A stretch of DNA of 64,000 nt from Brachycybe producta (Eukaryota; Arthropoda; Diplopoda; Playtdesmida; Andrognathidae). Both the position numbers and the translations under genes were made by a program. A model generated the notes under the pieces. That model was not told where the DNA came from. It searched no databases and was given only the letters and a program-made list of their open reading frames with translations. The stretch lies in the NCBI GenBank assembly GCA_036925085.1, contig JAUPFP010000032.1, positions 1,899,501 through 1,963,500 on the forward strand. Reading direction: 5' to 3'. This document shows positions 45,451-56,600 of the stretch, in pieces (the stretch's first letter is position 1; each line of letters opens with the position of its first letter).

Positions 45451-46720
45451 CACTGTTGTCCACGCAAACGGACAACAGTGTAACACCCGGTAGTTCGTGA
45501 TCCCTCCGGAATGCTAGCATGGGGGGGTGCACAACTCATCTCTGTCCCTCCCTCCCCTTTTATTCTTGGACTTTATTGGGCAGAGGGATATGTTTGGGAC
45601 CATGGTGAAGACAGGTCCAAGTGTATAAAAGGACCGTGTTTCTCTTTGTTCGATGTCCATTCCCTCGCTCAGCTCTGTTATACATAGATCTTGATCCGTA
45701 TCACATCATGGACATGTGGATGCACCTTTAATTTAAACCATTCATTCTTCTATGTCTTTGTTTCTGCCACAAGAATGAATAGTGTTTATAACCAGAAGCT
45801 GCGTGGTCTTTATGTTTGGAAACTAACCCTTCTCTGAACAGGTCGGAGGCACCATAAGGCAAGAGGACTATCGAACCCCTTTGGAGCAACAGGTCGACGA
45901 TCAGAAATGGATGGTCACCATCCTTCTGAGAGATTTCACTTGTTCTCAGGAGGACGTCTATCATCCATCACCATCCGCCTATTAGCGTCGCTCCAATCTT
46001 CGTGTGGCTACTATGCGATAGAAGAAGAAACGAGCTACCAAAATAGTCAAAAGGCGTCCTTGCTCACAACGGTCATGTCAAGTTAAATAAAAGTGTAAAA
46101 CGAGTAACTAATGATCCCTCCAAAACCATAGCCTGGGGGGTAAGCAACTCATACTTGTCCCTCCCTCCCTCTCTAATACCCAAGTGGCGGATTGATACTC
46201 TTAGGACCGTGGTCACTTGGACCTGGTTACACCTCGTAGGTGTACACAGATCCAAGGTATAAAAAGACCGCACTCCTCTTTGTTCTTCGTCCACTATTTT
46301 GCTCAACTTTTGTACTATGCCGATTATCACATCATGGGCCCATGGACACACCTTTAATATCAACTATTCATTCTTGTAACGTTGATGTTTCTATGCAAGA
46401 ATCAATAGTGTTTACAATATGAAACTGCGTTGTCTACTGTATCGAAACTAATCCTTCTCTAGACAAGCCGGAGACTCCATAGGGCAAGAAAGCGTATGGA
46501 TCCCTACGGAGGAGCAGATCTTCCTACCAAGAGGAAGATGAACAACAATGGCGACCAGAAGCGGATGGTCGCCATCCTTGTGATAGATTACACCCCTACA
46601 CATAAGGATGATTACAATCCGTCACCATCTGACTACTTCTGTAACTCGAATCTTGTACGTGTGGTCACAACGCGATCAAGAGAAGAGACGAGTTATAGAA
46701 AAAGAGAGCATAATGAGTTG
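45451..46720 (+). repeat. Diverged tandem duplication with TATA boxes
   Basis: Two ~615-base units (from 45479 and 46094), both beginning TGTAA and sharing TGATCCCTCC, a G run, CAACTCAT, TGTCCCTCCCTCCC, TATAAAA boxes (45624-45630 and 46258-46265) followed by GACCG and CTCTTTGTTC, then ATCACATCATGG, ACCTTTAAT, CATTCTT..CAAGAATNAATAGTGTTTA, CTTCTCT..ACA and GGATGGTC(A/G)CCATCCTT. Just before unit 1 is a perfect 11-bp hairpin CACTGTTGTCC / GGACAACAGTG (45451-45480). Units may be LTR-like or duplicated short transcription units; no long conserved frame supports a protein. Confidence 0.7.
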
Positions 46721-47280
46721 CTCGAAATTGGTCACATGTATGCCATCGGCTCACAAAAAGCTTGTATAAAAAATGAAACAACACCCTTAGTTTGTGGTAA
46801 CAAAATTTAATATTAAGTAAATCTTAAAACAAAAGAAAAACAACAATGTAAATGAGAAACTTTTCCGTTTCTCATTTTTTGATATATTTGGAAGGAGATG
46901 AGGGGGGCGGGGAAGAAGAGATATATAATATTTTTCAAAGAGACGACATAACTCACCAGGAGTTTTGTATTCAATAACAATAAATGTAAAAATTTGATGT
47001 TAGGGGGTTTTTTTGATGATTTTTTTTTAAGTTAAGTGAAATTTTTAAAAATTTAATGCAAAGTGGAGGAGGAGGAGGAGGGGTGGTGGAGAGGAAAGTT
47101 TTTTTTAAAAAAAAAATGCCAGCCAGTGCATTACGTTGAGCAAACCAAAATAACATATATGTCAATGATTACTTGAGATAAAAACCAAAACAAAAAATAT
47201 TTAAAAAGTTTTTTTTTATAAAAAAAAACAGGTCTTATTTGACAGAAAAGTGAGTTTGAGTTAAGGTGTGTGTGGCTCTA
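46721..47280. other. AT-rich spacer
   Basis: T and A homopolymers and a GGAGGAGGAGG tract near 47065. No gene or named repeat. Confidence 0.35.
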
Positions 47281-47690
47281 CAGATATTTACAGATAAACC
47301 TTTGGATTGCGTTCCAGAAACGTGTTTGTAATCCAAAGCTCACGTATATATCAAAGCGAACCAAAGGTTCAGTTGTGATCACGTTACGCTAGCTCGGCAG
47401 ACAAAGCGTATACATACTACTCGTATTTGAATTTGAAAAATTACTCTGCAACAAGCAGCCATAAAGGCCTATGGCAGAGGGACAAGAGTCCAAGTGCAGC
47501 ATAGAAAATGCATTGTCAAAACCAGAAAATGTAAACCCCCCCCCATTGATATAAACCCAACAACAATTTCAATATTTTTTTCATGCTGCAAATATATGCA
47601 TTGTCAAAACAAAATGCAAAACACTCGCAAACAACGTTACTCGCAATCCAAGGTTTCACTGTATTTTGCTTTTGTCATCTCAACATGACG
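47281..47690. mobile_element. Family K MITE with nested family C
   Basis: Family K left part (CCTTTGGATTGCGTTCCAGA, GTGTTTGTAATCCAAAGC, CAGACAAAGCGTATAC..CTACTCGTAT) ends at about 47427, where a family C copy begins (TTGAATTTGAAAAATTACTC, GGCAGAGGGACAAGAGTCC). Family K resumes near 47625 with ACTCGCAA..GTTACTCGCAATCCAAGG. ACTCG on both sides of family C fits an eroded target duplication. Confidence 0.78.
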
Positions 47691-47721
47691 AGCACCTACA
47701 GTGGCTATTCTGTTAGAAACA

Positions 47722-48040
47722 GTTGGGCGCAGCCAGAAAAGTTCGTTCTGATTGGTTATTTTGGTTTGATTCTGTTTGTTATTGGTCTGATGCTCATAAA
47801 GGGGCGGGGCTAACAGATTTTTTTTTTCTGGCTGCGCCCAACTGCCTGTATTATGGTTACAGGCATCTCTGCCCAGCAGTAAAATTGTATTGGCCTCCGC
47901 CCTTTTATGAACATCAGACCAAATATCAACCAATTAGAAACTGAAAAGGGCAGAGCATGTGACACCAGAACAAGTAACAAACCAATTAGAAATTGATGAC
48001 GCTCATAAAAGGGCGGGGCAAACAAGCTGAAATGCCTGTA
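47722..48040. mobile_element. Two adjacent family E MITEs
   Basis: 47722-47851 mirrors AGTTGGGCGCAGCCAGAAAA / TTTCTGGCTGCGCCCAACT around GGGGCGGGGC. 47859-48040 runs from ACAGGCATCTCTGCCC to AAATGCCTGTA with CTCCGCCCTTTTATGA mirrored. They lie head to tail eight bases apart. Confidence 0.83.
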
Positions 48041-48149
48041 TTATATTCTACTAGTATAAGTCCGTAAAAAGACTTGTCGTTGAAGCGATAGCTTTGGTCA
48101 ATTTCATTTTTCGCCAATAGGAATTTAGTATTTTATTTTTGCAGCCTAT

Positions 48150-48245
48150 AAAACCTGCTCTTCAGAATGAATAGTTTTATATACAGAATAGTGGCGCCAT
48201 CCTGTGAGACAAAAGCAAAATAGATATCTATAAAGCCACCTTAAC
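48150..48245 (+). mobile_element. Family F terminal fragment
   Basis: GTGGCGCCATCCTG, GACAAAAGCAAAATAGATAT and AAAGCCACCTTAA match the right end of family F. The left end is missing. Confidence 0.6.
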
Positions 48246-48414
48246 ACATATGTCCAATGACTTGCGTTTAACGAACTACCGTTTAGAATTGTAAAACGCG
48301 AATGAGCCCTATAACAACAAACACAACTTATTGAAGTAATGGGTGATTTCGTAAAGAATTGAAAAATTTCCAGAAATGTATTTCTCCGTAACTTGATTTT
48401 CTACGAACATCGAA

Positions 48415-48805
48415 TAGGTCGAGTTCGACTGCCAAAAAAAAGTGGTTGAAAACGACAACTGGTGGGCTATGTGCTATGGTTTACAATGTATTGCTATGGA
48501 AAACGTTTGGAACCATACACGGCAGCGGCTTCTCTACGACTGGTCGAACCGGTGGCTGAGCCTCGTCGCTGACGACAACGTTCGTTGTGACAATTTACCA
48601 CTTGTCGCGTCTGTACGACTGAGCAAAAATAACGAAAGTGTTTCCTCGACGAGTTCATTTTGTTTGAATTGGCTAGCGAGTTCGTTCCCGTGGTCTATTA
48701 ACTATTATTATCACTTCCCAACCACTGGCAGTCGACTCGAGTAGTCTGTTTTGTTGACATGTCGGCCACTTTTTAATGTCGAACTCGACCAGGGAAAAGT
48801 GAATC
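48415..48805. mobile_element. Inverted-repeat element with a GC-richer open frame
   Basis: GGTCGAGTTCGAC..AAAAAAAGTGG at 48418 mirrors CCACTTTTTAATGTCGAACTCGACC near 48765-48795. Between them a 100-residue plus-strand frame (48442-48744: WWAMCYGLQC.., LSLVADDNVRCDNLP.., NNESVSSTSSF..) has higher GC than the flanks. It could be a captured exon, but I do not recognise it and there is no splice evidence. Confidence 0.5.
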
Positions 48806-48849
48806 GCCAAAATGTTGGCACTGAAAGAGCTATAAAGGATTTGCCCGAA

Positions 48850-49215
48850 AGTGCCAGTATCACGCACGCAGTTTTGGTTCGGAATTGGTCTAATCAGTTT
48901 GGAACCAGTTAAATCGGTTCGGAACAGGTATAATCGCTTCGGAATTGGTTGTAATTTGTTCAGAGCCAGTTTAATTGGTTCGCGATTTTTTTGGGAACTG
49001 GCTCTAATCAGTTCGTTGATCTTGACTAACCGGTTCCCAATATGCATTAGCAGATTTGCGCAGCACATTAGTTAGAAGTGGCTAAGGGTATAACCGAACT
49101 GATTCTACTCGGTTTGGGACCAGTTTGACGTTTACTGACGGAACCGGTTCTATTAGTTTCAGTAGTTGGCATTCTGTTTCTACCAGTTCCAAACTGTTGA
49201 CGTCTTGTTGAATTA
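48850..49215. mobile_element. Family M MITE
   Basis: Degenerate CGGTTCGGAACAGGTATAATC, CAGTTTAATTGGTTCG and CTGATTCTACTCGGTT words, related to 40.6-41.3 kb and 51.6-52.4 kb. AATATGCATTAGCAGATTTG is shared between copies. Confidence 0.6.
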
Positions 49216-49267
49216 GACCACGGGAACAACTGGTGCTGCGTAACACGAGAGGCGTGCGCGCATACTA

Positions 49268-49592
49268 AGCATTTAACTAATACCTTCGACACACATGAGT
49301 TAAATAAATTCCAATTAAATGTGTTTAGGTGAATTATACGGAATCCAATTAAGGACATGCATCCAAATAAAAATTGACTTTATTATTAATATTTTAAAAT
49401 TGAAATACCTAAATCAATATTTTTTGTCAATAGTTTCTATGTTAGATTTAAGTATTAACTCAATATTTTCAGATTATTAACTGAATAAATTGAATTCGAC
49501 ATATTGTCCATTTGACCTTCACGGGGCTCTGTAGAACGTGTTTAATATTTAAATGCATTTAACTGTGTGTGTGTGTGTCGAAGGTATAACTC
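49268..49592 (+). mobile_element. Family N element, uninterrupted copy
   Basis: From ACACATGAGTTAAATAAATT to GCATTTAACTGTGTGTGTG. It provides the empty site CAGATTATTAACTGAAT for the Helitron-like insertion at 31865-32048. Confidence 0.78.
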
Positions 49593-50466
49593 GGTTATAA
49601 CGCATTTGTGACGTAACTGAGGTTACTTATATAGGAATTATTTTTGAATTGGCGCCATATTGACGTTATAGTCGAAGTTTCGTTTTTTAACCCCGAAGTC
49701 GCTATAATCTAGTTATGGAGTAATACATTTTTTAGAAAGTGTTCACTTCTTCTTGAAACACTTCGTATTACAAGCTTGATGACGCAAGTTAACATTATGT
49801 ACTTGTGTTTAAATTTTCTTTCTGAATACACGACCCCATAAGAGGGTGGATAATTATCTGGCAGCGGAACCGAAGAAATCCGCATCAAAGCGGAGCGTAT
49901 TCTTTGGCACTGACGCCCATTGCACCTCAAACACCCATGGCTTCCTCGGACAGTGATTGTAATGAGGCTAAGAGGTGTCGCTTTCCTCGCTCTTAGATTT
50001 CATTGCTCTAACGTCAATTAAAATTTTAATTTCGAAGAAGTTTTTCGAAAGTTGAAAAATGCCCATAATTGGTTTTTTAAAATTTCGAGTAATTACTATG
50101 CGAGCAGCCCAGAGAGCCTACGGCCGAGGGATAGTTTAGTCCACATGCAAACATTTCTGTTAAGCGTGATGTACATGGTGCTATTTTTTGTTCGCTTTGG
50201 ACAGGTTTCTTTAATTTGCCCGCGAATTCACTAGTAAAAACTTCTAAAAGACGCAGCTGCTTTTGTTCGCTAGCGTTTAAAGTTTTGAATTTGCGGCATT
50301 CGCTGGACACTACGTAAAAGTTGAACATGTCCAACTTTATCACTCGCGCCCAGCAACCAGCGGGCGAATTGTTCGGCTATTGCGCTTGTGCCAAAAGGCT
50401 GTCCGGCAGTAAAAACCTTCCCAAGCGCTCGCAACTTCATGCTTTTTAGCAGCACCGTGTAAACAG
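49593..50466. other. Spacer downstream of the NACHT-WD gene
   Basis: 50085-50150 resembles a family C end (GTAATTACTATGCGAGCAGCC, GGCCGAGGGA). 50220-50465 has mirrored GTCCAACTTTA..TTAAAC words, probably a decayed foldback. No gene seen. Confidence 0.4.
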
Positions 50467-50472
50467 TTTAAT
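50467..50472 (-). promoter_or_regulatory. Possible poly(A) signal for the NACHT-WD gene
   Basis: Minus-strand ATTAAA 154 bases after the stop codon. A variant signal; no canonical AATAAA was seen closer. Confidence 0.3.
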
Positions 50473-50625
50473 GCTAGCAACTTTATCAGCTTTGGAAGTT
50501 TCATGAAAAGTATTCCTGCTCTTGGACTCGTGTCCCTCTAGCACAGGCCCTCCGATGGCTGTCATCTGATACGATAACATCGAACCAGATATTATCCACC
50601 CACTCATAAAAAAGAACCTGAAAAC

Positions 50626-53600
50626 TTAACTTCCAAGGTCAACTTGGAGTCCGTCGTATTTTACGTCTCCATATGGTTCGACGGTTGGAACGGCATCTTC
50701 CAAAGATGTGTTGACGTCAACCGGAATCAGAGTATTGATGTTCCGCTGCATTTGAAGACCCAAAACTACCGCATTGCCATCCTCGGTCAGTTTGCAGGCT
50801 GTTGGCCTTTCGTCGGCCATGAACGACGCGAGACAAACACCTTTTTTTTTTTTTGTTACAAAAAAAAGAAAAGTCAATGTCTTGTTTCTTCGCAACAATT
50901 TGTTTCAACGTTAAGGCACATCCATGTCAAGCTGACAAAGCACAAACAAATCGAAACTCATGTCTTTCGAGACAAATTGGCAACAATTCTGAAACATTTC
51001 TGCAACTTGTGTGTTTTGTTTTGTCTGTAATTTCACAACAAAGTTTAGAAACAAAAACAAAATAGATAATGTTTCGAGACAAATTGGCAACAATTCTGAA
51101 ACATTTCTGAAACTTTTGTGTTTTGTCTGCAATTTCACAATTGTCTCGAGTTACAGCTGACAGTTGTTTCAGGTTTGTTTTGTTTTCAAAATCTGCTTTT
51201 TTTTCTGGCGTTTTTGTCTCAAACTCATGTTGCACTTTTGTCAGTTTGATGTGGTGTTCGGCGTTTAAATTTCAGGCTTTTTACCTTTGTTGAGATCCCA
51301 AAGACGGATTGCGAGATCTCGACCTTTCGGTAGATCCGCAGTGAGGCAACGTTGCCCCGACTTACCAAGTTGTATCATTGTGACTGCAGCCGTGTGTCCT
51401 TTCAAACAGGACCTGAAATAGGGATAAATAATAAAAAAGGTGCATTAGTCTCACTGCAGTGAAAACCGTTTAACACGAAAAACATCGGATAACACGAATT
51501 ATGTTCGGTCCGGTCTCTAAAGCCTGGTATTCACCAAAAGACCGAGCATGAGCAAACATTCCCGTCTCAACAACAACATCAACATCTCCCGTCCATTAGA
51601 AGGCGGTAGCACGAGCAAACATTTGCTCGTGCTACCGCCTTCTAATGGACGGGAGATCGGATCGGAAGAATCAGTAGAACCGGTTAGACAATTACTGCTA
51701 CTGATAGAACCGGTTCGCCAGTATAGGTCGAACGGATGAGAACTGGTTCCGAACCCGAGTAGATTCGGTTTGGTTCTAGCCTTTGCGACCTGTTACTAAT
51801 GTGCTGCGCAAATCAGCTATTGGTAACTGGTTCGAATCGATTCTGATCAGTTTGTCTACGCAGTCTGCAAAACCTGCTAGTGAATCTGCAAAATTCACCA
51901 TCTTAAAATGTACTGAGAATTTTGGCAGATTCACTAGCAGTTTGGTGGTTTTGCAGCTTGCCTAGGCAATCTGCAGATTGACTGATTCCGTAGATTGACT
52001 AACGTGCAGTTATACACTGTAGGCTTATAATGTTAGTTTGAATTTTGACTGCTTGGTGGCGCATTTACAAATGGAATGCTCCCATTGGTCGAAAAGTAAG
52101 TAGCACACCTGTTATATCTATCAGCCTTGAGATCGAATAATTGATCAGAACCAATTTCTGAAAACTCGCGAACCGCCAACCGATTAAACCCGGTCGCGAA
52201 CCGATTAAACCGGGTCGCGAACCGATTAAACCGGGTCGCGAACCGATTAAACCGGGTCGCGAACCGATTAAACCGGGTCGCGAACCGATTAAACCGGGTC
52301 TCGAACCGATTAAACCGGGTCTTGAACCGATTAAACCGGGTCGCGAACCGATTAAACCGGGTTGCGAACCGAGTAGAAACTGATTCGGTTCTACCCGTTG
52401 TCACCTGTAGACAGGGGTGACCCTTTTAAAAAGAAAATTACAGGAATGTTTGCACGAACAGACTCTTTATTTCTGGTCATTTGTATCTAGAGTCATTTCT
52501 ACAATGGAATTTACTTCCAGAGAATGCTGCGCATGTGCAACATGTTATGATTTGGAGAATTCTTAGGGGTTCGACTCGGACAAGGCATATTTGCAAATTG
52601 CATGGGGGAATTTGTTATAACAGGTACTAAGGTCCCCTTGCCACAGGCCCTCTCGGCCGCTTGCGGGGAGTACTTATTCAAAATTCGAATACCTGCAGGC
52701 ACCCGTAATGAGATCCCAGACGAGAATGTTGCTATCGAGAAGCCCGTTAACGACGCAGCCACCTTCCGACGATATCGCCACACTGCACGTACTCGACTCC
52801 GGTTTCCACTTCTTGAAAAGGGTTCCGTTTTGCAAGTCGTACACGATAATGAAGTTTGGCGTCGGATCGTTAACTTCCTGCAGATTTGACAACAAAAACT
52901 TTTAGAAATGACATACGAGGCGGGAAATCAAAAAGTTTCGCGATCTATAGCTAAGAAGGAATTTTTCTATTGGCTTGAAATTCCTAGTGCGTTCTAGCGG
53001 CTTGAATCGATTCAGTTTATACGATTAATCGGAACCAAAAAAAATCAATTATCCCGATTATCGATTCAGAATCGGACATCCTTAATGTCAACAGAAAAAA
53101 AAATCAATTGAAGAATCGTGTGGTTTTGAATTTAGTCGTTCGATTATTACGATATCATGAATCGAGTCCGCTTATACGATTAATCAGAACAAAAAATCGA
53201 ATTTCCGATTAATCGAATCGGAATCGGGCCTTCTTAATATCAGCAAGAAAAAAATCAAATAAAGAATCGTGTAGGGTTTTGAATCGAATAATTCGATTTT
53301 TTTTTATGATAGCTTGAATCGATTTAATTTATACGATTAATCGGAAGAATAAAAAATTGAATTCCCGCTTAATCGAATAGGAATCAGATGTTCTTAATAT
53401 CAGTTGATTCGTGTAGGGATTTGAATTGATTCATTCGATTTGTATGATAGAATGAACCTGTTAAATATACACGATTAATTGGAACCAAAAAATCGATTCT
53501 CCTATAGAAAGAATCGGAATCGCGGTGGCATCCCTAAGCTAGACCGTGAACTTTTTTGATTTCCAATTGTACTAAACATCCGATGCCACAAACCTGACAA

Positions 53601-56600
53601 ACGCAAACCACGTAATGACCATCGTTAGTGATAGCCGATAGATTGGTAACGAAATCGTGATGAGGTATACGAAGGTCATATAAAAGCTTTCGCCCCGCCA
53701 GATCCCAAACCAAAAGTGGAAATGGTTTTTGCGTCTCATCGCCGCAGACGCAGATGCTTCCATTAGCGCTAACCAATAGGCTGTTAAGGAAGCGATCCTC
53801 GCCTACTTTAAACGTAGCGACACAATCGCCATTACCGAGATTCATCATGTTGACGTACATTCGATTGCGAGAGAGTGCGACCAGATGATCGTTATCGTGC
53901 AAATCGTAATATGCCATTTTTTGATTCATAACACCTTTGAGTTTGACCAGAAATTTTCCTTCGTTAAGATCGTAGATGCAAAGCTCGCGATTGCAGAGGA
54001 TTACGGCTTTGTGCCGATCAATGAATTTGATGTCTCGCGGTTGCGGCACTCCGCCGAGACGCCGAACAACTTTCTGCTCGTAGACGTTCCAAACTGCGAC
54101 TTCGTTCTTAGTCGGATATAAAACGACGATGAAGGACGAACAGCCCTTGATGCAGTGGATCGTAAAGGAAATACGATCCACTTGGCTCGATTCTTTCGAT
54201 TTCGACGAAATCATCGCGGCCGAAAGGTATCCGGGAGATGGAGACAATAGACATGGAATGGGCGGAGTTTTTGCAATGCTGTCTAAGAGGCCCTGAAGAT
54301 GCGGATACGAAGATTGGTCCGAAGAAGACTGCAAGACTAAACGTGCATGCATTTGAGAGAAAAACTGACGGCCGTCGTAAGACAGAGCAGCCAGAGAAGC
54401 TCGTAAAACATCGCCAAAAAGTTGAATCTCGTCGTCCGTCGGCCGAACTTCGCTCAGATCCTCGAGCAATTCCTCGACGGAAGTATGGCAGATCTTTGCG
54501 AAGACCCATTTCCAGTCGTAGACGAACTGCGTGGCCGGCACGCCGCTAACGTAAGGTAACTCCTCGAGTTTCCGTCGATTGTTGTCCTTATACGATTCCC
54601 AATACTTTCGTACAGATACTTGCAAATCTTTCAGGTTTTTATCGATCTGATATCGCTGTTTGACGGCACATCTGACTGAATCGGATGCGAAACTGACGAC
54701 CACATCTTTTCCGATGATCGCGGGTGTCGTAAGAAAGCTCGATTTTAGAATGCGACATAAAAAATAAGCGAATTCGGCTGTGGTCGAGCGAAACGTCGGA
54801 AACTCCAACTGGAGGAGGTCCGAAAGTTCGACGACGGTGAGGCCGTGTTTCGATATAAACAAGTATCCGTAAGCCGATGCAATTGCCAGGTCAGGTAACT
54901 GTTGAAAGTGTTTTCGTACGAAGCTTTCGATCGTTTCCAAAAGGATCTCCGTTTGAGACGTGATATTGTCCTTCAAGCTTAAGGTTTCGGGTTGTACGCA
55001 CGATGACCAATGAGTGGCACAGTGACATAAACGGTGAATAAATAATGGATTTGGGCACTTCGTCATCTTTTCGCCTAGAGAAATACAAATATTAACATTT
55101 TTAGTCACGATTAAGAGGCTACATCACAAAATTACTTCGAAGAATCTCCGCAAAGAGCGCTAGCATCGTTTTTCTATTGAGTCCATATAGACCCGATAAT
55201 TTTTAAAATACACACAGTTCGCGGCGGCAATGTGTTTATTTTTCATATTTAAAGTTGTCCATTTCTGATGGTTTAAAGTACAATGTGCACCTTAAATATA
55301 TGCTGATGGAGTGATAGAATGACAAAAAATTGGTAAGTGTGCTTCTATTTTTTAAAAAAAATATTTCAAAATCGCGAATTTTTAATTCTTATGTTAAACT
55401 CCATCGAGTACTTGCTCGTAAGCAAAAAAAAAATATCCATTAAAATGCTTGTAAAAAACATAAAAATAATTTTTAAAAAACACAAGGAAACCACAGTGAA
55501 GCCAACACCTTAGTGCATGTGCTGATATTTTTTAAAAAAAAATTTTAGGTATTTTTATGAACATTTTAATGGTTTGTGTTTTTCTTACTCAATGAAGTTT
55601 AACATAAGAGTTAAAAATTCGCGATTTTGAAATATTTTCTAAAAATAGAAGCACACTTACCAAATTTTTGTCATTCTATCACTCGATCAGCATATATTTA
55701 AGGTGCACATTACACTTTGAACCATCAAAATTGGACAACTTTAAATATGAAAAATAAACATATTGCCGCCGCGACTGCTGTGTATTTTAAAAATTAACTT
55801 TTCTTCTTTAACATTGGGTTTATGGGCTCAATAGAAAAACGATGCTAGCGCTCTTTGTGGAGATTTTTCAAAGTAATTTTGCGATGGAGAAAATAAGTAA
55901 GCGTTCGACTATATCAGCTGTTCATAAAGCACTCTTAATTAATTAGTTAACAAACTGTAATTTAAAAAAATGCACTGTCTTAATTACCAACAACTTGAGC
56001 TTGATCAGCAGTTAAATTTCTTTGTTTCAGGTCCAGCTGAACTCTGAGTAACTGCTGGCAATCGTTTGGCTGCAACGGAGCGATAAAAACGAAATCGTTG
56101 GTGATCGAAGACGGAAGATTTTCCTTCAAGTGGTTAAGGAATGGAGACGGATCGGATGCCGTCAAAACCAAGCGAACGTTTTCTGGAAGAACGGTTGGAA
56201 CCCAATCGAATGAGGATGGTGATGATGGCAGTGAGGATGACGATGACGATGGCGAAATCGGACCAGCGATTGTTGCGACGGCGGAGGTCATGGCGAGGGA
56301 ATCCAGCCCATCAAGCATGATCACCAGTGGATGAAACGGAGACAGACTTTGAAGTAAGGCCGGCAAATCAAAAGCCTTTAATTGAATCAAAATTGCAACC
56401 AAAATTAGTTAATTCGTTTAACACGAAATAAAATATTTCGGTCTTTTGGACCCTGTTTTCACTGTGGCGAAAAATTTGCACTCCGAGAAAATTTCAACTG
56501 GCGAAAAAATATATGTATTAAGGCCTTGTTTCCATTGGGGCGAAAATTTTCACCGTGTAAAAATTTCAACTGTTGAAAAATAAGTGTTTACTATGGGAGA

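Noticed and set aside
45479-46720. Confident LTR retrotransposon call
   Set aside because: Only the TGTAA start and TATA box support it. I saw no paired CA end with target duplication, primer-binding site, gag or pol.
52033-52404. Arg/Phe-repeat protein on the minus strand
   Set aside because: A product of the 21-base GAACCGATTAAACCGGGTCGC array inside an intron of the NACHT-WD gene.
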